A DNA stretch of 64,000 nucleotides from Sulfurospirillum barnesii SES-3 (GCF_000265295.1 NC_018002.1:2232001-2296000); one strand, 5' to 3'. Counted from the stretch's first letter, positions 19,497 to 27,200 are shown. The notes: generated from the letters alone by a model not told the origin. Translations and numbers: made by a program.

Positions 19497-19919
19497 TTGG
19501 GATTTTTCACTCTTTTTCTAAGCAGTTTTGCTTCCGCCACACTCTTACCAGGGGGAAGCGAAGCGCTTTTACTCTACCTTTTAAACGAACACTTCAATCC
19601 CTATGCACTCTTAGCCAGTGCCACGCTGGGCAACACCTTAGGCTCTTTTCTCAACTATTTTTTAGGGAAATACGCCACTAATTTTTGCTTGCGTAAAGGC
19701 TACATGAAAGAAAAACATCTCAGCAAAGCAACCCTTCTTTTTGAAAAATACGGTGCATGGAGTTTGCTCTTTGCATGGCTTCCCCTCATCGGAGACCCTC
19801 TCACCTTTGTTGCGGGTATCGTGCGTTATGTATGGTGGAAGTTTCTTATGATTGTGTGTTTTGCTAAACTGTCTCGGTATGTTTTTATGTATCTTGGATT
19901 TTTGGCGCTCACCCAATGA
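19497..19919 (+). CDS. YqaA/DedA-like small membrane protein (VTT-type)
   Basis: 140-aa inner-membrane protein of the COG1238/YqaA group related to SNARE-associated/DedA proteins: PGGSEALLLYLL, LGNTLGSFLNYFLGKY and WLPLIGDPLTFVAGIVRY are its conserved loops. Proposed roles for the wider family are lipid or ion handling in the membrane; the specific function is unknown. Start is TTG 19497, immediately after the yajR stop, so translation probably depends on termination-reinitiation. The next gene overlaps its stop as ATGA. Confidence 0.8.
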   Translation: MGFFTLFLSSFASATLLPGGSEALLLYLLNEHFNPYALLASATLGNTLGSFLNYFLGKYATNFCLRKGYMKEKHLSKATLLFEKYGAWSLLFAWLPLIGDPLTFVAGIVRYVWWKFLMIVCFAKLSRYVFMYLGFLALTQ

Positions 19920-20146
19920 ACACACCCATCTGCTGTGAATTTTACGACCAACTCATGGTCGCTATTCAAAGAAAAATTCCTTCCACCATTGTCTATTTGG
20001 AAAACGAGCAAAGCACTACCATTAAAGATGTTGTTACAGAATTAATGATGATAGAGTATGAAGAGTTTTTAATGCTAAAAGGTGGCAAAAAAATCAATCT
20101 TCAGACAATTTTTTCATTTAATGGGAAGAGGCATAAAGAGAGGTGA
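19916..20146 (+). CDS. rof: Rof/YaeO-like protein (putative Rho inhibitor)
   Basis: 76-aa small protein. It resembles Rof (YaeO), which binds Rho and blocks termination: an N-terminal ICCEFYDQLMVA (compare Rof INCDDYDNLELA), a beta-rich middle and a closing LQTIFSFN (Rof LDKITSFS). The match is short and divergent, so the family call is moderate. ATG overlaps the yqaA stop by 4 bp. A repeat copy follows the stop at 20151-20162. Confidence 0.55.
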   Translation: MNTPICCEFYDQLMVAIQRKIPSTIVYLENEQSTTIKDVVTELMMIEYEEFLMLKGGKKINLQTIFSFNGKRHKER

Positions 20147-20229
20147 ATGTTTTACATGTAAAGCGTAAAGCCCTATTTTTAGCTATTCTCATCCTTTACC
20201 ACTTCCTCCACTTTTATACCATCCTCTTT

Positions 20230-20868
20230 TTACTCATTTTGGCGTGGTTCAAAGGCGAGGCGAATGGCTAACGTAACCAGTATAAAACCCATAAAATAAC
20301 GCTGAATTGCAATCCATGTTGGATTTCGAGCAAACCAAAAAGCGATACTTGCCGCTGAAAGCGTAATGGAGAGATTTATGGAAAAGCTTATAACAATTTG
20401 CGTGAACCCAAACACCATACTCTGAAAAAAAACAGATCCATGGTGTGATGAAATAAATTGGGGGAGAATCGCTAAGTAAAAAATGGCGATTTTTGGATTG
20501 AGCACATTGGTCAAAAAGCCCATCAAAAAAAGTTTTGAAGCTGAATCATAGGGGAGATTTTTTGCTTCAAAGGGCGAACGAGCCCTTGGCTTAATAGCGT
20601 GCCATGCTAACCAAAGCAGATACAAGGCACCCACCCATTTAAGGGCTTCGTAGGCAAGAGGTATAGCAAGAAACAGTGCTGTTAGACCAATAGCTGCTGC
20701 AACCATATGCACCAAAAAACCCACAATTACGCCTAACAATGAGATAATACCTGCTTTGCTTCCTTGACTAATGGAGCGAGAAATCAAATAAATCATATTG
20801 GGACCAGGGGTTAGTACCATAAGTAAAGCGGCTCCGCAAAAAAGCAACCATTCATTCAGTGGTATCAT
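20230..20868 (-). CDS. LysE/RhtB-family amino-acid exporter
   Basis: Six-helix inner-membrane exporter of the LysE/RhtB superfamily, 212 aa. Family landmarks: LLMVLTPGPNMIYLISRSISQGSKAG near the start (residues 15-40), GALYLLWLAWHAI, and FLMGFLTNVLNPKIAIFYLAILPQF. Members export amino acids such as homoserine, threonine or lysine; the substrate is not evident. The frame is open to 20949, but GGAGTGG before ATG 20868 marks the start, overlapping the GNAT gene by 17 bp. Confidence 0.88.
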   Translation of the reverse strand: MIPLNEWLLFCGAALLMVLTPGPNMIYLISRSISQGSKAGIISLLGVIVGFLVHMVAAAIGLTALFLAIPLAYEALKWVGALYLLWLAWHAIKPRARSPFEAKNLPYDSASKLFLMGFLTNVLNPKIAIFYLAILPQFISSHHGSVFFQSMVFGFTQIVISFSINLSITLSAASIAFWFARNPTWIAIQRYFMGFILVTLAIRLAFEPRQNE

Positions 20869-21439
20869 TGTCCACTCCTTTACCCACTCGTTTTGAAGTA
20901 TCAAATGCAAGTTCATAGTACGCATTGCCATTGAATGCAAACTCTGCAATCACCTTTAAGCCAATTTTTCGTGTGTGCGCCTCGTAAGAGCGATGATTGA
21001 TCTTATTGATGAAGGTGACAAGAATAGGGTATTTTTGTTGCATACGCTCAAGCGCAAAGTCAAAGAGTTTTTCCAAAACACCGCTACCTCTCACACGCTT
21101 ATCGACACACACGGGACCGTACTGATATGAGTTGTGAACACTGAGTGTTTGAGATTGAAAGATTAAATGGGGCAAATCCTCCATCATTACAGCAAAAATC
21201 GGCCAAGGAGACCAGTATTGCCATGAAGCAGACATCACATAAGCAACGATTTCACCTTCTTCTATAGCAACAAAAATGCCTTGCTCTTTTTCGATAATAT
21301 CGCTTAGTTGTTCTTTGCTAAACGCAGTAGTGACAAAACCATCTTTTTTATCTTCTTCCAAAATGGTGTCAATTTGATACTTTGAATGAAGCGCAAAAAT
21401 ACCATCGATGTCATGGAAATCTGCTATTTTTAATTGCAT
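20852..21439 (-). CDS. GNAT-family N-acetyltransferase
   Basis: 195-aa acetyltransferase. GNAT fold: FVAIEEGEIVAYVMSA (beta 2-3), the acetyl-CoA loop VCVDKRVRGSGVLEKLFDFAL near 118-138, and a C-terminal AHTRKIGLKVIAEF. Acceptor substrate unknown. AGGAGTATGCC precedes ATG. It sits between a Crp/Fnr-type regulator and a LysE-type exporter on one strand; the three may form a unit for handling a toxic amino acid or amine (inference). Confidence 0.85.
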   Translation of the reverse strand: MQLKIADFHDIDGIFALHSKYQIDTILEEDKKDGFVTTAFSKEQLSDIIEKEQGIFVAIEEGEIVAYVMSASWQYWSPWPIFAVMMEDLPHLIFQSQTLSVHNSYQYGPVCVDKRVRGSGVLEKLFDFALERMQQKYPILVTFINKINHRSYEAHTRKIGLKVIAEFAFNGNAYYELAFDTSKRVGKGVDNDTTE

Positions 21440-21497
21440 GGCATACTCCTAAAAAAGATACACCATTATAGTGCTATAAGCGTTCTTTGTCATTAAC

Positions 21498-22106
21498 TTA
21501 GGTTAATTTCATCTCTTTTCGTATGCGTGAAAGTGCGACTTCCGTGATGCCAAGATACGAAGCAATGTGGTAATTTGCCACCACTTGCTCAATCATTGAA
21601 TAGTCGTTTAGGAATTTTAGATAACGCTCTTTCGCACTCAAAAGCAAAAAATCCGCTTCCCTACGCTCTTTTTTAACAATCAACCGCTCATATATGTGAA
21701 GCATCAAATCGTTCCACTCTTTATGTTTTACACCAAGGGCTCTGAAGTCTTCATACGAAATACTCAATACCGTAAAGAAAAAGAGGGTTTCCACACAAAA
21801 AGGAGAGACTTCGTCCTGCATTGACACCGAAGAAATGCTACTAAGCAAATGCCCTGGTTTTTCTGCAAACGATTTGTTAAACTCTTTGCCACTTTCGCTG
21901 ATGTAGTAGTAGCGTGCCAACCCATCAATCAGAAAATAAAAATCTTTGACCTTATCTCCAATATCAAAAAGATGGGCACCTTTGGGAAAGGTTTTGAGGC
22001 TAAAGTAACCTTTTGCCTCTTCCCATACAGGCGGTGAGATAGGTGATAGGTCGGAGAGAGTGTCATGCAATGTTGCAAGAGCGTTTTCAAGGGAAGAAGA
22101 GAGCAT
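21498..22106 (-). CDS. Crp/Fnr-family transcription regulator
   Basis: 202-aa regulator: N-terminal cyclic-nucleotide-binding fold (PKGAHLFDIGDKVKDFYFLIDGLARYYY) and a C-terminal helix-turn-helix (NYHIASYLGITEVALSRIRKEM). No Fnr-type N-terminal Cys cluster, so it is not an Fe-S Fnr, and the Crp cAMP residues are not evident; its effector is unknown. AGGATTGAACAAAT precedes ATG. The GNAT-LysE pair begins 58 bp downstream and is the likely target (inference). Confidence 0.85.
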   Translation of the reverse strand: MLSSSLENALATLHDTLSDLSPISPPVWEEAKGYFSLKTFPKGAHLFDIGDKVKDFYFLIDGLARYYYISESGKEFNKSFAEKPGHLLSSISSVSMQDEVSPFCVETLFFFTVLSISYEDFRALGVKHKEWNDLMLHIYERLIVKKERREADFLLLSAKERYLKFLNDYSMIEQVVANYHIASYLGITEVALSRIRKEMKLT

Positions 22107-22292
22107 ATTTGTTCAATCCTATGTATAATGATGTGTCAATGGAATCATTGTTGAATGATACCGCATTGTGTGTTAAAAGTTTGATCACTTTGTGATTGTT
22201 CATTGGATGAAGAAGAAATATAAAGACGCTAAGATGTAATTGAAATGACTCGGTATCGTTTTATTTAATATAGGATTTTAAGCACTCATTTC

Positions 22293-22325
22293 GTTTACAT
22301 GTAAAGAAAATCTTTACATGTAAAC
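22293..22325. terminator. Double TTTACATGTAAA hairpin after the DsrE-like gene
   Basis: Two repeat copies (22294-22305 and 22313-22324) form a 33-nt perfect inverted repeat with a 15-bp stem and AAA loop. It lies directly after the DsrE-like stop, so it can act as a terminator. Each arm is itself a palindrome. Confidence 0.6.
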
Positions 22326-22336
22326 ACTTTTTTACA

Positions 22337-22771
22337 TTAGAAACTAATGTTTTGAAACGCTGGGTCAACCAGACCTTTAGCAACCATTGGCGGTTTTGCA
22401 ACACTCACACCCTCGACTAAAGCCGAAGCATCTTTTCCTGCTGTGGGTAAAAAGAGTGGGCACACTTGCACCGATGCTCCTGCTTTCATTAAACCTTGAA
22501 GCGCACTTTTGGGATTGACACTTTGACCATCTCCACGCTTAACACTTCCTGATTCAAACTCTTTAAGCGCTAAATTTCCAGCAGGACCGCAAAGCGTGAT
22601 GTTCACAACTTTACTGTGATCTTTAAGTGCACTGGTAGAGAGCACCATGCCCATCATCTGGGTTTGGGTATCACCTGATGTGATAAGAACATTTAAACCT
22701 TTAACCTCTTGAGCACTAAGGGGTAACACCAAAGCACCTGCTACAGCCATTGAGAGTAAAACACGTTTCAT
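22337..22771 (-). CDS. Periplasmic DsrE-like protein
   Basis: 144-aa exported protein: signal peptide (KRVLLSMAVAGALVLPLSA-QE), then a DsrE/DsrF-like fold with VLITSGDTQTQMMGMVL, a Cys in ITLCGPAGNLAL near 62, and VQVCPLFLP near 105. Family members handle sulfur or are of unknown role; the two Cys could be functional. The frame opens at 22801, but GGAGACAGT before ATG 22771 and the signal peptide fix the start. Confidence 0.78.
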   Translation of the reverse strand: MKRVLLSMAVAGALVLPLSAQEVKGLNVLITSGDTQTQMMGMVLSTSALKDHSKVVNITLCGPAGNLALKEFESGSVKRGDGQSVNPKSALQGLMKAGASVQVCPLFLPTAGKDASALVEGVSVAKPPMVAKGLVDPAFQNISF

Positions 22772-22954
22772 ACTGTCTCCTATATAATTTGGGATGAACA
22801 ATATTATAATAAAATCTTAAACAGTTATGCCAATGTCACACAAAAAAGAAAATTTTTTTCACCTATGCTCTAAAAAAGTACACCCTCATAGCGTGTGTTT
22901 AAAAATTAAGCACATACGGGTTAAAATTCCATTTTCATTTCAATCAATTTTTAC

Positions 22955-22983
22955 TATACTTTTTAAATAGCTTTACCAAAGGA
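22955..22983 (+). promoter_or_regulatory. Putative promoter -10 and ribosome site for the thrE-like gene
   Basis: TATACT at 22955-22960 with only a weak -35 (TTTTCA at 22932), and AAAGGA at 22978-22983. These sit just upstream of codon ATT 22993, not of ATG 23047, and support an upstream non-AUG start. Confidence 0.45.
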
Positions 22984-22992
22984 TTTCTCACG

Positions 22993-23757
22993 ATTTCGCG
23001 CGAAGAACAGACTCGAATCACTTCTATTGTCATTCGTGTAGCAGCGATGCTTTTAGAATACGGTGCAGAGAGTCGCTTAATTGAACAACTCTCTTCACGT
23101 TTAGGCATTGCCCTTGGGTGTACATCCATTGAAATATCGCTTATTCCCTCAGCCATTGTTCTCACAACCCTCATCGGAGACTCTTCTGTGACCACAACAA
23201 GACGTGCGCATGACCAACCGATTAATATGTCTATTGTGCATCAAATTGTCTCACTGTGCATTTTGGCTGAGCAAAACCCTCGAAATGTCATGCTCATAGA
23301 GAGACAAATTGGAAACATCCACGCCAATCCTTATCCAAAATGGTTACTCATTCCTGCCATTGGCCTTTCATGTGCGGCTTTTAGCCATTTACACGGGGCA
23401 GATTGGGTGGGTTTTTGGATCACTTTTTTAGCCTCGGCTGTGGGTATGGCAGTACGCATGGAACTCTCCTCACGCAAATACTCTATGCTTATCGTCTTTG
23501 CCTTTACCGCTTTTGTTTGCACCCTGATTGCCAGTCTTTCTTTGTATCATGAATTAAGCACCACTGCAAGTATTGTTTTTTCTTCAAGTGTGTTGCTACT
23601 TGTTCCTGGATTTCCCTACATCAACGCAATGCTTGATGCTTTTAAAGGGTATATTAGTATGGGGTGGGGGCGTTGGACACAAGCAACACTGCTCACCCTT
23701 ATGACCTCACTTGGCATTATGCTTGCCATTGGTCTTTTAGGAGTGAAGGGATGGTAA
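22993..23757 (+). CDS. ThrE-like threonine/serine exporter, large subunit, non-AUG start
   Basis: Membrane protein of the ThrE family: an N-terminal cytosolic/catalytic-like part (LLEYGAESRLIEQ, GCTSIEISLIPSAIVLT) followed by about five helices with the conserved FSSSVLLLVPGFPYINAMLDAF. The first ATG (23047) would start inside the conserved helix, while the frame is open upstream and codes SREEQTRITSIVIRVAAMLL, which looks like a real ThrE N-terminus. No ATG, GTG or TTG exists upstream in frame after the stop at 22900; the best placed codon is ATT 22993, 9 nt after AAAGGA (ACG 22990 also possible). With that start it is 254 aa. It overlaps the small subunit by 7 bp. Confidence 0.8.
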   Translation: MSREEQTRITSIVIRVAAMLLEYGAESRLIEQLSSRLGIALGCTSIEISLIPSAIVLTTLIGDSSVTTTRRAHDQPINMSIVHQIVSLCILAEQNPRNVMLIERQIGNIHANPYPKWLLIPAIGLSCAAFSHLHGADWVGFWITFLASAVGMAVRMELSSRKYSMLIVFAFTAFVCTLIASLSLYHELSTTASIVFSSSVLLLVPGFPYINAMLDAFKGYISMGWGRWTQATLLTLMTSLGIMLAIGLLGVKGW

Positions 23758-24224
23758 TGTTAGCGTGGGCTACACTTTTGTTAGATACTTTATGGGCAGC
23801 AATTCCTGCTGTTGGATTTGGAATGATTTTTAATGTACCCCGTTCAGCCTTGCCTTTTTGTGCTTTAGGCGGTGCGCTCACGTATGGTACAAGAGAAGTT
23901 TTACTCTACCATCATCTCTCTATTGAATTCTCAACCTTCAGTGCGGCAACGCTGATTGGTGTTATTGGTGTCTTTTGGTCAAAGCGTTATGTTATGCCTC
24001 GCCCTATTTACACCGTTCCTTCTATTATTCCCATGATTCCAGGGAAATATGCCTATGAAATGATGATAAGCCTTGTAAGTATGAACAAAGACGGTGTCAC
24101 AGATGCCCTGCTTTCAAGCTTGATTGAAAATGGTTTGCATGCGATTAGTATTTTATTTGCTATCGCCTTTGGCTTAGTCTTGCCTTCCATGTACTACACC
24201 AAACGTCAACAGCCGATTATTTAA
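23751..24224 (+). CDS. ThrE-like exporter, small subunit (DUF3815/YjjB-like)
   Basis: 157-aa integral membrane protein with about four to five helices and the ThrE_2 signatures GFGMIFNVPRSALPFCALGGAL and VPSIIPMIPGKYAYEMM. In split ThrE systems (like E. coli YjjP/YjjB) it pairs with the larger subunit to export small amino or organic acids. ATG 23751 lies 3 nt after GGAGTGAAGGG and overlaps the upstream stop, so it is translationally coupled. It converges with and overlaps the next gene by 4 bp. Confidence 0.85.
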   Translation: MVMLAWATLLLDTLWAAIPAVGFGMIFNVPRSALPFCALGGALTYGTREVLLYHHLSIEFSTFSAATLIGVIGVFWSKRYVMPRPIYTVPSIIPMIPGKYAYEMMISLVSMNKDGVTDALLSSLIENGLHAISILFAIAFGLVLPSMYYTKRQQPII

Positions 24225-24427
24225 AACGCATTGCCCTCAATACGCTGAATACGAATCTCTATCAAATCGTCATCTTTGGATGCAATGTAAATTTCCATAG
24301 GGCGACAACACACATAACAATCCTCAACATAACACTCTCCCAGCTCAAGGCTAGGTTCAATAAAAATTGAAAAACTCTCCCAGCAATAAGGGCAGGTGAT
24401 GGTTTTATCAAACAGTGTATGATTCAT
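24221..24427 (-). CDS. CPXCG-motif cysteine-rich protein
   Basis: 68-aa zinc-ribbon-like protein: TITCPYCWESFSI near 11-20 and DCYVCCRPMEI near 36-46 give two Cys pairs (CxxC and CxxC), as in the small CPXCG family. Function unknown. GAAAGG precedes ATG. The stop overlaps the ThrE small-subunit stop region by 4 bp. Confidence 0.75.
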   Translation of the reverse strand: MNHTLFDKTITCPYCWESFSIFIEPSLELGECYVEDCYVCCRPMEIYIASKDDDLIEIRIQRIEGNAF

Positions 24428-24504
24428 ATAAACCTTTCAAAACGTAGAGATTATATGTTTACATGTAAAGACTAAAACGAAGTTTTTGGGGCAGTGCCAG
24501 ACGT

Positions 24505-24546
24505 TTACACGTCTAGCAAGACCACCTCAACCATCTCGCCTTTTTC
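24505..24546 (-). pseudogene. Detached 3' end of moeA
   Basis: Read on the minus strand this gives EKGEMVEVVLLDV-stop. The intact moeA at 25540-26754 ends EKGERVEVLLLEV-stop. The fragment has no moeA body before it and lies just past the toxin gene. It looks like the original moeA tail, pushed about 1 kb away by insertion of the toxin-antitoxin cassette, which brought its own near-copy of the tail. Confidence 0.6.
24524..24546. repeat. Left 23-bp direct repeat flanking the TA cassette
   Basis: Matches 25559-25581 at 22 of 23 positions (A/C difference at position 10). The repeats are parts of the moeA 3' coding end and are 1035 bp apart. Confidence 0.7.
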
Positions 24547-24560
24547 ATGTTATTTTGCAA

Positions 24561-24809
24561 TTATTTATAATGATTGGTTAATGTGATAATTTCAATCGTT
24601 TCAGTATCGATATAAATAAAAATAGCTCTATACTTTTTATCCAGCCTAAACGAATAAATGAGCCGCTCTTTAGGCTCCAAAATTTCTGTATTTAATGAAG
24701 GATGAAAAGGATTGTTTTCAAAAAAGATTTTTGCTTTTTGAAACTTTTTCGTTAGATTATGTTCTCTAAGATACGCTTCTAAATCACTTCTTATAGGTTT
24801 AATGTGCAT
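24561..24809 (-). CDS. RelE/ParE-superfamily toxin
   Basis: 82-aa putative toxin: closing segment KKYRAIFIYIDTETIEIITLTNHYK (in parts) is typical of RelE/ParE-fold toxins, with a basic Lys-Tyr-Arg patch and a near-terminal His. Members cleave ribosome-bound mRNA (RelE) or poison gyrase (ParE); which applies is not clear. Its ATG overlaps the antitoxin stop by 11 bp, the usual coupled layout. Confidence 0.75.
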   Translation of the reverse strand: MHIKPIRSDLEAYLREHNLTKKFQKAKIFFENNPFHPSLNTEILEPKERLIYSFRLDKKYRAIFIYIDTETIEIITLTNHYK

Positions 24810-25038
24810 GGTAAACAGAACTTCTTTTCAAACCCTCTTCAAGCTCTTTTAAAAACTCATCGGAATAATTCTCTTTTTTAAAATCGCTCATTACCGCACC
24901 CAAATCGTCTTTTTGAAATTTTTTAAAGTACAGTTCCTTTTTGACAATCGTCTTTTTTACTTCTTCAATTTCATTGAGATTCATTTGCGAAATAAGCTTT
25001 AAAATATGGGGCAAGGTTATATCTACGGCTATTTGCAT
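24799..25038 (-). CDS. Antitoxin partner of the RelE/ParE-like toxin
   Basis: 79-aa acidic/helical protein (LPHILKLISQMNLNEIEEVKKTI, in part) directly before and overlapping the toxin. No clear ribbon-helix-helix or AbrB motif is seen; the role is inferred from position and size. GAAAGGAGAGACA precedes ATG 25038. Confidence 0.65.
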   Translation of the reverse strand: MQIAVDITLPHILKLISQMNLNEIEEVKKTIVKKELYFKKFQKDDLGAVMSDFKKENYSDEFLKELEEGLKRSSVYHAH

Positions 25039-25496
25039 TGTCTCTCCTTTCTATTCAACAATAGTGTTTTAATTGAACTTTGTTCTTTATTGTGTTTTAA
25101 TAAATTTAAGATTAGAACTTTTCGATTGATTAATCTCTGTTTATTCCATAAGTCAAAAAAACACATAAAAGCAAAAAATACTGCAAAAATAAATGCACTC
25201 TCTATGACTACTTCAACAAAAGAAGGCAGATTATCTTGCATAAATTCTACCATTTTTTTACTATCTTTATTCTCAGAAAAATATTTAAGTATACTCACTA
25301 CACCCTGTACTACATTCCAAAAAAGTATTCCAGTTCCAGAAATAATTAATAATGTTAAATTGCTAGTAAATTGTGCTTTTTCTTCTACAAGCTTATTGAT
25401 ATGTTCATATTCTTTTAGAAGTATTTCTTTGCTCTTAATACTTTTGGTTTCTTCATCCGAGATATTCCAAACATCCTCTCTAAATGTTTTAAACAT
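25029..25496 (-). CDS. Two-TM membrane protein in the TA cassette
   Basis: 155-aa AT-rich hypothetical: a cytosolic acidic N-terminus with helical EILLKEYEHINKLVEEKAQ, a membrane helix near 50-68 (LTLLIISGTGILFWNVVQGV), a second near 98-116 (VVIESAFIFAVFFAFMCFF), then a basic tail. ATG 25496 follows AAGGAAATTTTGGT; the open frame to 25607 overlaps moeA and is not used. It overlaps the antitoxin start by 10 bp. It could be cargo or a third component of the TA cassette (inference). Confidence 0.6.
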   Translation of the reverse strand: MFKTFREDVWNISDEETKSIKSKEILLKEYEHINKLVEEKAQFTSNLTLLIISGTGILFWNVVQGVVSILKYFSENKDSKKMVEFMQDNLPSFVEVVIESAFIFAVFFAFMCFFDLWNKQRLINRKVLILNLLKHNKEQSSIKTLLLNRKERQCK

Positions 25497-25539
25497 ACCA
25501 AAATTTCCTTTTAATTTCTTAATTATTTTATCAAATCTT

Positions 25540-26754
25540 TTACACCTCCAACAACAACACCTCAACCCTCTCGCCTTTTTCGATTTTTTGAACATCTTTC
25601 TCCACACGAAGCAAAGAAGATTTATCCAAAAGATTGTTTAAAATAGCGCTACTTCCCTCTTTTTTACCTTCCAAATCCACTACCAATTCACCATCGCAAA
25701 AACGAAGATTGCAAGCGGTAAATTCGACAAATTTGGAGCGCTTTTTGTAAAACTCACCCATTTTTGCCTTACATGTAGGAAGCGCAAAGGTTTGTGCGCG
25801 CATTTTACGAAGCAGTGGAGCGATAAATAAAAAGGTACACACCGATGCGCTGTACGGAAATCCTGGCAGAGCGTAGATGTATTTGTAACCAGATTTCACC
25901 ACACGAATGTGGCGACCTGGTTTCATGTACGAACCATCGATAATGTTTTCGATTTTCATATCGGTGAGAATGCTTTGCAAATAATCAAAATCCCCCACAC
26001 TGCCACCACCCGTGGTTACGACGATGTCACTCCACATGAGCGCTTGACGAAGTTGTTGCTCAATCACATCACGATCATCACGAATCAGCTTAAAACGCAT
26101 CGTTTCACAACCCAGTTGGCGCAAGATAGCCTCAACGGTAACATGGTTGGAACTTCTAATTTGCGCATGAGAAGTTTTCACTTCCCCAAAATCTAAGATT
26201 TCATTGCCAGTGGATAAAATCGCAACACGGGGTTTCATAAAGACTTCCACTTGCACCATCCCCAGTTCTGCCATCACACCGATCTGCGCAAAACCGATTT
26301 TCGTCCCCTTTTTAATGAGCACTTCACCCGCTTGGTAGTTTTCCCCCACGGGGCGTACCGCAAAGCCTTTGGGAACCGCAGAAGTGATGCGGATAGTATC
26401 CCCTTCAACCTCAACATTTTCGATGGGAATGAGCGTGTCACTGCCTTCACTCATGAGTGAACCCGTAAAGGTTTTCACACATTCACCCTGTGTAACCATG
26501 CCTGTTGCCTCACTGCCTGCAGGTACAAAAGCGTTTACATGTAGGGTGCCTTGCTGTTGATCACTAAAGGCAATGGCATAACCGTCCATTGAAGCGGTTG
26601 CATGGGTCGGATTGTTTTCCATTGCGACAATGTCAGTTGCCAAAAAACGACCCAACGCATCACCGATGAAAATATGCTCCATGCCCATTTCTGTTGTGAT
26701 GGAGTTTTCAAGTGCTTGAAGGGTTTCATCAAATGGGAGAAATGTCTTGCTCAT
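25540..26754 (-). CDS. moeA: Molybdopterin molybdenumtransferase MoeA
   Basis: Inserts molybdate into adenylylated molybdopterin, cytosolic. 404 aa; typical MoeA landmarks: NPTHATASMDGYAIA near 50, GEVLIKKGTKIGFAQIG, VAILSTGNEIL, the MoCF-binding TTGGGSVGDFDYL near 250, and ALPGFPYSASVCTFLF near 315. Only its last 14 codons are odd: they nearly duplicate a fragment at 24505-24546, suggesting tail replacement during insertion of the TA cassette. Its start overlaps moaE by 4 bp, so moaD-moaE-moeA is one operon. Partial repeat copies (GTTTACATGTAGG, CTTACATGTAGG) lie inside. Confidence 0.93.
   Translation of the reverse strand: MSKTFLPFDETLQALENSITTEMGMEHIFIGDALGRFLATDIVAMENNPTHATASMDGYAIAFSDQQQGTLHVNAFVPAGSEATGMVTQGECVKTFTGSLMSEGSDTLIPIENVEVEGDTIRITSAVPKGFAVRPVGENYQAGEVLIKKGTKIGFAQIGVMAELGMVQVEVFMKPRVAILSTGNEILDFGEVKTSHAQIRSSNHVTVEAILRQLGCETMRFKLIRDDRDVIEQQLRQALMWSDIVVTTGGGSVGDFDYLQSILTDMKIENIIDGSYMKPGRHIRVVKSGYKYIYALPGFPYSASVCTFLFIAPLLRKMRAQTFALPTCKAKMGEFYKKRSKFVEFTACNLRFCDGELVVDLEGKKEGSSAILNNLLDKSSLLRVEKDVQKIEKGERVEVLLLEV
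25559..25581. repeat. Right 23-bp direct repeat flanking the TA cassette
   Basis: Partner of 24524-24546 (22/23 identical); lies within the last codons of moeA. Confidence 0.7.
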
Positions 26755-27197
26755 GCGTCCGCCTTTAAAAGACCATGCCCTTGAAGCAGGTGTGAGCGCT
26801 CTTTGGCGTAAATGCGTTTGCCATCAATCAAATCGTACTTCCAAATCGGAGCATTGGCTTTAAAATCTTCCACAAAATCGTTAATCATTTTAAGTGCGAC
26901 TTTTCGTTTGGGAGAAACCACTGCGGCAATATAGCTTGAGGTGTGATTGGGCACGTCGCCACGGGAGTGTGCCATCAAAAGAGTGGCATTTTGCGCTTTG
27001 GCTTTTGTCTGCCACGCATCAAACCAACTCTTTAAAATCGGCTCGTAAATATCAAAACTAAGCCCCTCTATACCATCTTCATCACGCACGATGCCCACAA
27101 AAGGAATAAACGCACCGTAGTTTTTATCGCTGATTTGATCGTACCAAGAAGCGAGAATATGCTTTACATGTAAAGATCCATCATGAAGTTCTAACAT
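26751..27197 (-). CDS. moaE: Molybdopterin synthase large subunit MoaE
   Basis: Catalytic subunit that transfers sulfur from MoaD thiocarboxylate to precursor Z/cPMP. 148 aa; FVGIVRDEDGIEGLSFDIYEP near 33-50, AHSRGDVPNHTSSYIAAVVSPKR near 85, and WKYDLIDGKRIYAKE near the C-terminus, with the Lys pair expected at the active site. MoaD ends 3 bp upstream. Repeat copy at 27163-27174 is read as LHVK. Confidence 0.92.
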   Translation of the reverse strand: MLELHDGSLHVKHILASWYDQISDKNYGAFIPFVGIVRDEDGIEGLSFDIYEPILKSWFDAWQTKAKAQNATLLMAHSRGDVPNHTSSYIAAVVSPKRKVALKMINDFVEDFKANAPIWKYDLIDGKRIYAKERSHLLQGHGLLKADA

Positions 27198-27200
27198 CCC

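Noticed and set aside
24476-24514. AGACGT-TTAC-ACGTCT hairpin as a cassette attachment site
   Set aside because: It lies just past the stop of the moeA tail relic and is most simply the original moeA terminator.
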